DNA of 64,000 bases, taken from the NCBI GenBank assembly GCA_008711295.1, contig VUYV01000122.1:843914-907913 (forward strand), in the 5' to 3' direction. How positions within the stretch are numbered: the stretch's first letter is position 1; each line of letters starts with the position of its first letter. Origin of the DNA: Anarhynchus alexandrinus (taxonomy: Eukaryota > Chordata > Aves > Charadriiformes > Charadriidae). Shown piece after piece: positions 38,061 through 49,430 of this stretch. The position numbers and the translations under genes are program-made. The notes below the pieces were generated by a model. That model did not search any database. It was not told where the DNA came from and worked only from the letters and a program-made list of their open reading frames with translations.

Positions 38061-40434
38061 TTCCTGAATACTGTGCACATCTGCTTTTATAAAGCATCCG
38101 AAGGGCTAGAATACTGTATCTCAAAAAGTCAATCAAATTCATGTCCTTTGGAAAACATGTAACATTCTTCAGGTAAGACTGACAAGTTTCCAGCTGAAAT
38201 CTCTGATATGACATCTTATTTTAAGGAATTGTCATGGGAAATAATGCTTTGCTTTTCACAGAAGCACTAAGGAAAGTAAAATTTATTTTCAAAAAGGTAA
38301 AGTTATTAAAATAGGTGTCACTAACCTACACAAATGACTGAATATATTTTGAAAGATATTTCATCAACTCAAGATGGTAGCTGAATATAGGAGAAGGAAT
38401 AATAGAAGATTACAAAACTGCCTCCTGTGTTACTGGGACGTACCAGAAGGAAAAAAAAAAAGCAAAGCAGAGCAGGAGGGAGGGACCAGGAAAGCATACT
38501 AAATTGGTCAGCAGGCGACGTGGATACAACTGTAAAACACATTACCTTGCAAACACTGAGATCGGCAGGGGTGGAAGCTGTCTGAAAGCAAAAGGAAGGG
38601 AAATGTTGGCAGAGCACAATTTGAGTGCATTTCCCTGACGTTGGAACTTGCTTCCTAGCTGGTGTCCCAGAAACCAGAAATTTGTAACCTCTCAACAGCG
38701 CTACAAAGCCCACTTTTTCTCCTGAGCTTCTGGAGAGAGCAAAAGCCAAAGATCAGAGGAATTTTATTATGTCTGCTCTGGAGAAGCATTTATTTTACTA
38801 GTCTGCCTCCTGGGGAACATTTATTGTTGGAGTGGGATGGGCAGTCCATTAAGATAATCATTACGAAAATTAAATTCTGTAAGAGAAGACCAACCATGGG
38901 AGGAAAGCCTATTCATCCTATTCGTTTCTGTACATAACATTATCTGAAAAGAATGTTGAATTGTTAGCTCATTAGTTTTATACACTTGTAAATTCCTAAA
39001 ATGTAAATGGACATCAATGCAGGGATTGATATCCTGCCTTCATTTCTGAGCTGCTACTTGAGAAGTATTACCCGACACGCTTTAAATTTCCAGAAATTAG
39101 TGACAAATAAACACAGTAAGTACTATTCTCCCAAACAAATGAAAACAAATACTCCTGAAGGGAAGCTAAGGAAAGAAACAAAGGGATCGCAGATGATCGA
39201 CATCTTGAATCGACCGAATATGGCACGAAAAGCAAAAAGTTCTACCTTGAGAAACTTATGGTTATGTACAATCGCTTCTAAACACAACCGCAATAAATCC
39301 ATTAAGTACTTCTCCTGATCCACTGCATGTAACATGTATTATGTATGTATATAGAAATAACAATAATTAGTACAAACCCCACATGAATGGAAAAGCCACC
39401 CCTTGGCAAATGAAAAAGGGTTGCAGTACTCTCAGCAACATTTAACAAATAAAAAGCGAGCCTGTGGGAGACCTGCTGGATGTATTGTATAGTGCACAGG
39501 TACTGATATAAATCAGGAGTCTATAGTCCTATTTTTGCTTACACAATCTAAACACAGCTAGTTAGTTAGTTAATCTAATCACAGTTAGGAAAGCCAGAAT
39601 TTGGCAAACTGACTGTGACTGCTAATAGCAGCTGTAAGACACATGGGGACCTGCAAAGTCTAGGTAGAACCTCTACTGCCGGCTACTGCAAAGGTCCGCT
39701 GGATGTGCAGCCATCACATAAAATTCCTTTCCACTGCCCTCTTTCCAGTGTTTCCCTCCCTTCTGAAAACTTCACTTAATTTTATTTTGAATTTCTTAAT
39801 TATCTTGCTCATTTCCCTTTCAAGGACTTTTGTCAAGTTACAGAATTTTAAATATTTTTATCTTATTTTATAAACCACATAATGAATGAAGAAGGTTGTT
39901 AGGTTGGAGTCATGACTTTTAGTTTGTCATTAGCTCTTCAGGGAGCCCATAAACAGCATGCTGATATAACAGATGAAAGATCCAACATTTACAGAGTTTT
40001 TTCTTTATTACTAAATCTTTTATCAGTTTCAGAGATACTGTCATTGTAAGTGTTAACCATGAAAAAAATACATTTTTGTTTAGTCATTATCATTACAGTA
40101 TTTAGCTTCTGGACCTGAATTCATAGAATCAGGCTCCTAAGAAGGAAAACATAAGATCTTTGCCTTCCTTGGGTACCACTACTGATGTTCTTTCGGCTAC
40201 AGTAATCTGTGAAGAACAGGAACACACTTGTTCATCTGTTCAGCCAGCAACAGTTTCCAAAACATAAATTACTTAGGTTCCTACTGAAATTTGCAGTTAT
40301 TGGCAATAGGCCAAATAGAGTTCTGATTCTTTTACTTGAGCTGAGAAGCCGCATAAAGGCGATATGAAGTTGCTAGCTAGTTTTTGCAAGAGATGAAATG
40401 CACTTAGCTTAATGGAAAAAGCAATTGTCATGAT
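38061..40434. other. Intron, nothing specific seen
   Basis: AT-rich intron with no domain in open frames. A short tandem TTAG array is at 39558-39573. Confidence 0.5.
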
Positions 40435-41605
40435 TGCTAGCCCTCATCCTTGTGGAGGACTTAACCCTACCAGATGTCTGCTGGCAATACAATACAGCTG
40501 AGAGGGAAGAGTCTATGAGGTTCCTGGAGTGTGTTGAGGATAACTTCCTGACACAGCTGGTTAGGGAGCCAACTAGGGAAGGCACCCTGCTGGACTTGTT
40601 GTCTGTAAACAGAGAAGGACTTGCGGGGGATGTGACAATTGGAGGCTGTCTTGGGCACAGTGATCGTGAAATGATAGAGTTTTCGATTCTTGGAGAAGCA
40701 ACTTTGGGGGGGGGTGTCAGCAGAACCGCTACCTTGGACTTCCGGAGGGTGCACTTTGGTCTTTTCAGAAGTCTGGCTGGCAGAGTCCTTTGGGAGGCAG
40801 TCCTGAAGGACAAAGGACTCCAGGAAGGATGGACGTTTTTCAAGAAGAAAGTCTTAAAGAGGCAGGAGCACGCCGTCCCCACGTGCCAAAAAATGAGCTG
40901 TTGGGGAAAAAGACCAGCCTGGCTGAACAGAGAGCTATGGTTGCAACTCAGGGAAAGAAGGAGAATTTATGGCCTTTGGAAGAAAGGGTAGGCCACTCAC
41001 AAGGACTACAAAGATGTTGTGAGGCTATGCAGGGAGAAAATTAGAAGACACAAAGCCCAACTAGAACTTAATCTTTCTGCTGATGTTAAGGACAATTTAA
41101 AAAGTTTCTATAAATACATTAGCAATAAAAGGAGGACTAAGGATAATCTCTATCCTTTATTAGACTGGGGCAGAAACATAGTGACAAAGGCTGAGGTACT
41201 TAGTGCCTTCTTTGCCTCAGTCTTTAGTAGTACGACCAGTTGTTCCCTGAGTACCCAGCCTCCTGAGCTAGTAGACAGGGGCAGGGAGCGGAATTAAGCC
41301 CCCATAATCCAAGGGGAAATGGTGAGTGACCTGCTACATGACTTAGACATATACAATCCTATGGGGCCGGATGGCTTCCACCCAAGGGTACTGAGGGTGC
41401 TGGCAGAAGTCCTCACCAGGCTACTTTCCAATTTCACGCATTGGAATGGGCTGCCCAGGGAAGTGGTGGAATCATCATCCCTGGAGATATTTAAAGTACG
41501 GGTAGACATGGTGTTTAGGCACATGGTTTTTGTAGTGTTAGGTTGATGATTGGACTCAATGATCTTAAAGGTCCCCTTCAGCCTAGACAATTCTATGATT
41601 CTATG
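40435..41605 (+). mobile_element. CR1 LINE with ORF2 reverse-transcriptase core deleted in frame
   Basis: A single reading frame from 40434 carries CR1 ORF2p. It begins in the C-terminal part of the endonuclease (LPDVCWQYNTAE, FLECVEDNF, LLDLLSVNREGL, GGCLGHSDREMIEF with the Ser-Asp-Arg/His motif), continues through the linker ([63 protein letters not shown]), then jumps near 41440 straight to the far C-terminus ([19 protein letters not shown]). Everything from the first RT motif after VLTRLL through the YADD catalytic block is missing. The frame is kept across the junction. Two nonsense changes occur in this frame, TAG at 40989 and TAA at 41295. The 3' UTR ends in TTCTATGATTCTATG at 41605. 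It is opposite in orientation to CADM2. Confidence 0.93.
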
Positions 41606-44061
41606 AAAAGGAGTTGGGTGTTCTGCAACGCAGTAGTGAGTGAACATGTTAATTCAGAATCAACAACCTAAGGTGCATAGTAAGTGAACACTGTGTATTT
41701 CTCTCCTTCACCTCTAATGATCCACCGGATCTTGCGGTCAATAGATCCACATGAATAATCCCAGGACTCTTTCTAATCAGACCAGATTTTTTAGGTAGTT
41801 GTGTATGAACAGCACAGAAAGAAAAATCCCTACATAGTACTCTGCTCAAGTGTTTTCCATTACCTTTCTGTTATATGCAGTCCACAATCTAATTAAAATG
41901 TGAGGAAGACCTTGAAGTTATTAGCCCTTGAAAGAATCCCAGTGTAATAGAGAGCATAATGTTTATTTACAAAGAACTTCTAGAGATCGTCTATAGAACA
42001 ATAGTAGCACACACAGAAAAGTCTTAACCTCCTTTCTTCTGTTCCTATGCCTGAACCAAGAAACCAAGCTAGTATTGTTATACAGCACCAAACTTCAGCA
42101 GCAATAGCTAATCCTCAGCCATTTAAACACCATGTGTTTCACTGACCACTGTCCGCTAAAGTAAAACAAATTCTCTGAAGATCCGATCTCACACAGAGAT
42201 TTAAGAAGCAGATCTTGAGAACTGAGCTAATATGGAGAATCAGTGTAAGTCCTATGTTTTTCAAAAGAGCATTTGAGAAAAAAAATCTTTCCTTTTATTT
42301 AAAAGCACTCTTCTCTCCACTTCCTTTGGTTAAAAAAGCATACTGGAACAAAGCCAAGCCTGAAAGAAAAGCCTATGCTTTAAAAAGCATCTATGACTAT
42401 CAACAGAGAAGTAAAATCAGTGACCATGGGTTTGCTGTAACCCATACACCAACTGTATAATTTCTCCAGTCTTTAGGTATTATTATCAAATTCCTTTTCT
42501 CTATCAGAATTTTTGTCTCAACAGAAATTGAGGAATTTAGAGAAGTCCACACCCTGCTGTAGAGCAGTAGCTCCATCCAACTGCCAGGTAGTAGGAAATC
42601 ATGCCCACCAATTCCACAACACATAAAATACGGTGAACACTTCTTGAGTACTCACTATATCCTTTTTATTGTGCCTAAATTAAAAGTCTAGACTCTGAAG
42701 CAAAGTGTTTTGTCTGGCTGGAATCTGAAAATTGATTTCATTAGGCCAACATACAGCAATATGAGTCTGTGTATCATGTGTTCACAATACTTTTGTATTT
42801 GAAACGTAATGCACTGCCTACAAAAATTCTTTCCAGACAGCCATAAGGGCTCGATGCTCCATACCACAACCAGATTTACAACAGTATATCCGTTCAGATA
42901 GCAAATAAAGCAACTAAATTTCCAGCAGAGTTCGATTCAAGTATGGCAAGCCCTCCTAATACGCTGCTTTTGACAGTCTGGTCCCAAATACTTAACAATC
43001 AAATGAGGGCAGATAAATTGAAAAAAAAGCAATCAGAATTCGTATTAACCATTGGGAGGGAAGAGTCGCCTATCTGAAAGCTGGGGAATAAGAACTGACA
43101 AAATGCTTTAGTCGATGCTAAGTGGGTCCACCTCAAAAGGGAACATACTGCCTAGAGTCCCTCTCCCATAACTGTATTACACTTCACAAGAATGAAAACA
43201 AACGTTATCTTACTCCATCTTAAACTCTTCTACACTGGTTATTAAACTATTTAGTCAATAAATGACTGACATGTTGGCTCAGTGTTGATGTCTCTCAAAT
43301 GAAAAGGGCATGTCAACAGCAATAGCCTGCCCCTACTGATCACTTTTCAGGGAGGCTTTGTACTTTCCTTTGCTATTTCTGTATTGCTAGAGCTGCTTTA
43401 TTCCATGGTGACCTATAATTTCAATAAGCATGTTACATTACCAAAATGATTAATAGTTACATTGTTTACATCTATTCTGGAAAACACACCAAAAAAAGAT
43501 GCATTAAAAGCAGTAAAGAGGACATACAGGCTTGTATAACTACTGTTTCCAGTGTTGCTGTCATAGTCCCTCAACCTAAGAAAGGAAAAGCTGATTCATG
43601 TTCTGGCAGTCTCCTTAGTATGTAGCTGAACTTGGGACCTTGAATGGCAGAAGGATTCTGGCTAGAACTACAACGGTGAGCGTTTGGACTGTGTACACAC
43701 AACATTATGTAGAAATCTCAGCTGTCTCAATATTGGAAAGATCTTACAGATGCCAGGGCCAAGTATTTCCCAAATATAATTGCAAAGGGCAAAGAGCAGT
43801 CAGCAACTTTGTTAAGAACTATTATCATCATTACGATTCCAGCTTTCTTCCTCCAAGTATCAGCTAGAATTTGTAAAGCAAAAAACCAAAAAGCAATATT
43901 ATTTCATGAATCTTCTAAAAAAATCCCTCAGAACTCAGGCATCTGCACTCTCTTCCAAATCTCTTTTGACAAATGGCATATATATTATACTGAAGTAGAT
44001 ATTTACGATATTTTGAGAGTCTAATGTAATTATAATGTTTTATGTTGTAATTATAATGTTT
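41606..44061. other. Intron, nothing specific seen
   Basis: AT-rich intron. A short tandem duplication (GTAATTATAATGTTT twice) lies at 44026-44060, immediately before the next CR1 fragment. Confidence 0.5.
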
Positions 44062-44121
44062 ATGGTTGGACTTGATGATCTTAAAGGTCTTTTCCAACCT
44101 AAATGATTCTATGATTCTATG
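44062..44121 (+). mobile_element. CR1 LINE 3'-end fragment
   Basis: ATGGTTGGACTTGATGATCT, then TAAAGGTCTTTTCCAACCTA and AATGATTCTATGATTCTATG: the last 60 bases of CR1 with two intact octamers. Extreme 5' truncation. The good match to the 3' end suggests a fairly recent insertion. Confidence 0.93.
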
Positions 44122-44949
44122 TTATCTGATGGAAAACTGAAACTGTGAAATAACCCATTATCTTGATCTAATGCAAACTTTTGCATTTAGGAGGCTTTAA
44201 AAGAAAACAAACAACACAACAAAATGTAACACATTTTTATATTTAAAGACTAAACATTAAGTTGAAAATTCCATATTCTTTTCACCAAAATAGAACAAAA
44301 ACTGGAGAAACACAGTACCAATAGCCTACCTAAATTAATTTCTCAAATACCTGCTCCTGTATAAGTGTCGATAGCAAAAAAATGCAAGGAGGAGCAATAT
44401 GTTTCATGTATGTCTTCACAGTCCTTCTGCACTCTTAATACAGTCATTTTTGGACCTTTTTTTTTTTTCTTTTTCTGTGCACTCTCGCCACAGACAAGCA
44501 TCAAATTTTGTTCTTCATTACCACTTTCCTCCCCATCAGAAACGTTGAATATGAGAAAACTCTGGCCTTAAGTGCCATGAAAAATCACAGAGGAAAACCG
44601 TGGCAGACAGAGGAATGAAATTCAGACCTTTCAAACTCACAAGTTTAGGCTTTGGATATGATTTAATAAGCAGAGAAAAGCACTGGACCTCAGAGGTTAT
44701 GTACTGGAAGCAGTGACTAAACTATAGGGGAAGGAATACTGAAGAGACAGTAAAGGAATGGTTATTAAAGGCTTCATTGTTTTCCCCCAAAAAGTACAAT
44801 CTTTTATAAATACCAAAGGTGCTTTTACTACCTTAAAGTGGTGTATGAAAATTCTACCTTTAGAAGGTGAAACTATATTTTGAATTAAAATATCAGGAGA
44901 AGATTTTACAAAGAAGAACTCCTGTATTTCAATAGCACTAGAATATCTG
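44122..44949. other. Intron, nothing specific seen
   Basis: AT-rich intron with an A/C tract at 44197-44225 and a T-run at 44458-44475. Bases 44580-44670 have a faint antisense MIR resemblance not strong enough to call. Confidence 0.45.
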
Positions 44950-45370
44950 AAAAATTTCAATCAGGCTTCAGATCATGCTATGCTACTACAACAGCCTTGG
45001 CAAGTTTTTTGTAATGACCTTGTATTAAGGGTGGAATCTGACAGGTTTTCATTTCTACGTGTCTCAGTGGTGAAAGCCTGTAACCATAAATAAATGCTCT
45101 TTCAAACTACTGTGAGTTACAGTGTTTCCCTAGGCTCTATATTGGATTCACACTTTCAACATCTATACCCTTCCACTAGTTTGTATTTTTTGCCATAACA
45201 TTGCAGTGTGTCATTTTTATGCAGATGATACTCGGATTTATCTATCCCTCAACAAAGAAAACTCTGCGACAGCCGAGCTAATGCCTGACTGATGTTAATA
45301 ACTGAATAGCTCAGAACTTTGTGAAGATAATGCAAATAAGACAAATAGCACTATTGGGGTCTCCTTTCTG
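44950..45370 (+). mobile_element. Ancient L2-clade LINE reverse-transcriptase relic
   Basis: Landmarks of an L2-type reverse transcriptase appear in order on the plus strand. SGFRSCYATTTAL is at 44961 (family: SGFRxxHSTETAL). LGSILD is near 45130 (family: QGSILGP). FNIYTLPL is at 45155-45178 and HFYADDTRIYLSL at 45212-45250, in the same frame as each other. DVNN-stop-IAQNF is at 45291-45320 (family: DIxxWMxxNFLxLN). The YADD catalytic box is at 45218-45229. Frameshifts separate the first, second and last landmarks and stops are present, so it is long dead. Spacing is somewhat compressed. L2 relics are known but scarce in birds. Confidence 0.8.
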
Positions 45371-47659
45371 TACATTTATTTCATCCTGTTCCAAACATGG
45401 ACAGCTGCTATGTTACTTGCTTCATTTTGGGATAATTTTACCGTGAATGAGAAATATGCTTGGCTAATTACATGTACTGAAGAAAGGATCTAAACTGTAG
45501 GTCTTCCATACAGGGAATTCTAGTCAACAGAATTTATCCTGGTTTGTCTGGTTTTCAGTCAAAACAATGGGATAAAGTAAACCTATTATTTACCAAGATG
45601 ACAAATACTTAGGTAGACCAATGCAATAAACTTTATCATATGCTGTAAGAAAATCAAAGAGGTGGTTGGGTAGAACATGACCATTGATGAAGATCCGGTG
45701 AAGTCTTGAGAAACAAGCTGACTCCTAACTAAAGATAATATGAGTCATTGCACAACTATCTAGGCAGTAACAGAGTATATTTGTGCAATATTCTTCACAT
45801 GATCCCTCCTAAATTAAACTTCAAATAAGCTGATATCTTTTTCACTGACATAATGACAACAAAGAAAATAAATCAAGTGAATAAAGTCCAGAGTGATCTT
45901 TGCCTCTTGGATAAGATGCACTTAGACAGTGTATCAACCACTGTGATGATTTATATTAGAGATTGAGACGTATGCTTTAAGTAGTGTTGGTAAAGCTAAA
46001 TTTAATCTTATGTTTCTGAAGGAAAACCAGTGTCCTCTTTTAAAAGCAAAGCAGAAACAACATACCTCTACATTTGTAGAAGAGACGACTGAAAGAAAAA
46101 AAAGTGCTTTTCAATGGAACTCAAAAATAAGGACAACTTCTTTAGGACACAGGTGCAATACAAGTCAAGAAAAAGACACATCTCAAAAATCTCCTAGATA
46201 TCCAACGGGCTACAGAAAATAGTACTGTTAAAATCAAATATGTGAGGAAAGTGAAATAGACTTAAAGGCATTTACAGTACTTAAAAGTGCAGTACTAAGT
46301 CAGCAAAATATTTGAAGGTATCCCACATCAACAGGACATCCCCTAGAACCCACAGAAGTACAGTTTTTACAACAGTTTTGGAGAGAGAATATGGCATTGT
46401 GTATATATAGACTGAGTAGGTAGTACAGTAGCATTTTATTATGAGAAGCAGTGGGACTGTGTTATGAATGTTATTTCTGCCTGAGAAAATTCAAAATAGA
46501 ACTTCACACAGAGTTGAAATGGGAAAAGTAGCATGGCAGAAATAGCTACCAATCCACCACGTTTTTAAAAAAATTGGATAGCATGAATCCTGCAATTTTA
46601 AGGCAGCTACATCTTCCCCTCTGCAAAAAGTCTCTTCTTGGGACTTGTGACTTTTCTTGGGAATTTCACTATTTCTAATCTGCGGGCCTCAGGAGTCTTA
46701 GCAACAGGAAGGAATGTTGTACTTCTCAACAGGCAGATGATAAGAGATCTTTCTGGAGAACTTGCTTTCTCCTCCTGCAACAGCAGTTGGTCTTCATAAC
46801 CTTTTTCTTATAGGAAGCTCATATTCATGCACACCATTCCCAATACCAAAAAAATATTAGAAATTCATACTTAAATTTTAAAGGGTTAGTTATAAAGTCA
46901 AGTGTCTAACTGCATTAGGTTAGTGGGACAGCTCTGGAAATAACTTTTTAATAGCAGCTGACACGGAGTGTATCAGAGAAGTGAAAATGTGGAGTGCAGA
47001 ACTCCATTCCTCAACTAATTACATTTGAATAAAGACACTTGGCCTCTCTCTTTCACCTGCTGACTGAAAATTGGCACATCATTAGCAGCTCTGATAAGGC
47101 CACTGAGCCTGGAAACCATTGTTAACTGCTACCAGAAGATATCTGCAACAATATTGTCACCAAAAAGTCACAACAGGACTTCTTAAGAGGTCAAGAGGTC
47201 TTCAAACTGGTGCTTTGATAGAGGAAATGCTCATTTATACAGCTCAAGTTGAAAAAATCTCATCTGTTGCATTAAGGAACAGTCCTTAAAATATTCGTGT
47301 ACAGAAGGAACTCTAGTCAGATAGTCTGGGATTTTCAGGCGGTATCTTTGGTTTCTGCTTCATCAAATTCAGAGCTATGAATGCCCATTTTCATGTTTAA
47401 TTTTACCCCTTACTCTTTCAAATCCTTCTGAAGTAGAATTGTTGGAAATGTCACAAGTATTCTGTCCAGAACATAAGTGTCCCGTGGCAGCATCTGCCCA
47501 AGGTAGTCCAAAGGAAGATCTTTCCTTCTATGCAAAATCCAAGTATTTACCCTTTCTGGACACCACCAAAAATTTTCATGCGGTTTCTTCTAGGTAATGG
47601 AGAGCATAAAAAACAAGTAAGAAAAGCATGATAAAATAAAGCAATGGTAGCACAAGTCC
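45371..47659. other. Intron, nothing specific seen
   Basis: AT-rich intron. More L2-like sequence may extend to about 45500 but could not be recognised. Bases 46640-46700 have a weak MIR-like order of words that I do not call. Confidence 0.45.
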
Positions 47660-47810
47660 AAGCTGGAGCTGTGGAATCTCTGACCCTTGAGATACTTCAA
47701 TTTCACTGGAAGTCTCTGAGCAACCAGATCTAAGTGGGCCTTACTTGCACGGTGGCTAGGTCCAGATGACCTGCAGACCAGATGACCTTCCAACCTAAAT
47801 TGATTCTAAG
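47660..47810 (+). mobile_element. Diverged CR1 LINE 3'-end relic
   Basis: GGAGCTGTGGAATCTCTGAC, CCTTGAGATACTTCAATTTC, CTGAGCAACCAGATCTAAGT, then GATGACCTTCCAACCTAAAT and TGATTCTAAG follow the order of the CR1 ORF2 end and 3' UTR (VVESP...LEIFK, ...DQL, then ...GATGATCT...CCAACC...GATTCTATG). Only one degraded octamer remains. Older than the copies at 2227 and 44062. Confidence 0.7.
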
Positions 47811-49362
47811 TGCCACAAAGTAAGGGTAAACTAGAGTTCAACAGCCGCTTTACACCACTTAATACAAACAGCCTTCAACAAAGTTTGAGAAAATACTTAA
47901 GGAAAGAGCACTGAATGTAATGTTTGAGAACAAGGGCTTTAATATTCTGCTTATAGACAATCCCACAAGGAGGGGCAGGGAAGCTGGAGACCAGCAGTTT
48001 TCTCATGCTAGCAAAGCACAAACAAAATTTGTGGTCCAATCACCTCCTAACGTGTTCTGGAACCCTCAGATCTCAGGGCAGGCATGAGGGTCAGCTTCAT
48101 CTTGCTGACAATGGCAGCACAATTTCCAAACTTTCAGAAAGGAAAGCTGAAGGTCCACAAATAGGAGCACAGATGTAACAGTGCTGGATTTCAGGGAGAT
48201 AAATGCCAAAAAAACCCAACTCCTTCTGCAGCAGAGCATTCCCTCAATTGCAGTGTCCAACGTTGTATTAGACAACTGCTTGCCAGTTAAGTGTTATACT
48301 TCAAAAGGAGGAACAGATCCTTCTTTACTGCTTAGACAGAGCAATGTGAAAAGCAGTAAGACATCAGCTACTTTATGTCTTCCATCACAGGAGATTACAA
48401 GATGGGTCCTATGCTTTTGGTAAAAGAGAGAACTATTGCAGGACTGAATTTCTTGTGGATATTGTCTACCTTCATCACAGGGCTGTTCAGCACCAAAGGA
48501 AAAGCTGATGACTTCTTGAAGGTACTGTGCAACTGAGCAAGAGAATTTCAGAGATAATGCATAGCTACAGATTATGAGATTTTCTCTTATCACAGTGTCA
48601 AACCCAGTTTACTATATATCGTTTCAGCTGTTTATTCTAGATGCATGTGCACTTCTGAAATAAGGGTGTGTTAACATTCACAGATGTGTGGGGCCCAGGG
48701 CTGACTCATTTCATAATTCCTGGGCCTCCAGGGCAGTTTCTGTTTGAATGGCAATATGTGGGTACATGAAGTAATCGCTGAATACTGATGAGATTATGCT
48801 TATTTGTGCGGAAAGATTGCTTCTGTGGATGTGTTTTGGTTTTGGTTTTTTTCATTGATTACAAAGGTCTTAAGCTCTTGACCACTGTTACACAGCATCA
48901 CAGCCGAGTACATGACAGTACAAAAAAGAGTAAAGCAAACTTCATAGCATGCATAGACAAATATGTGAGTTCGACTTTATCCACTCCCCTCACTCATGAC
49001 ATCCAATGCATGCAAAGTTGCTGAGAAAAAAATTTACAAAAAGCCATGCAAGGATTTAAAAAAAAACATGAGCTGTATTTTAATTATTGATTTAATTATT
49101 CTAATACATAAACCCCATCAGTTGGCTGTGTTTTCTTTGATCATTATAACTGTTCTACATCTTCAAGCTAGACAATGTATATAATTGAACTTAATAAACA
49201 CTGTGAATATGAGGGTTCTTAACTTCTGAACTACATGTAACCAAGCATAAATATTTGCCTTAAAATCCGATGTTTAATTATCAAACAACTTAACTTTATC
49301 TACCAGAAATGTCAGATAAATTTTAGTAAAATATATCTTTTCAGGATTTTCTGTATATGTTC

Positions 49363-49430
49363 ATATATATACACACACATATACATATTTATATATACAC
49401 ACGTATGCACACATTTATATGTATATGCAA
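49363..49430. repeat. (TA)n/(CA)n microsatellite
   Basis: Alternating pyrimidine-purine sequence built of ATATATACACACACATATAC-like units. Confidence 0.8.

Noticed and set aside
40409..40882. Minus-strand frame of 157 codons
   Set aside because: Antisense shadow of the CR1 endonuclease region.
46640..46700. MIR-like order (CTTGTGACTTTTCTTGGG, GGGCCTCAGG)
   Set aside because: Spacing and intervening words match poorly.
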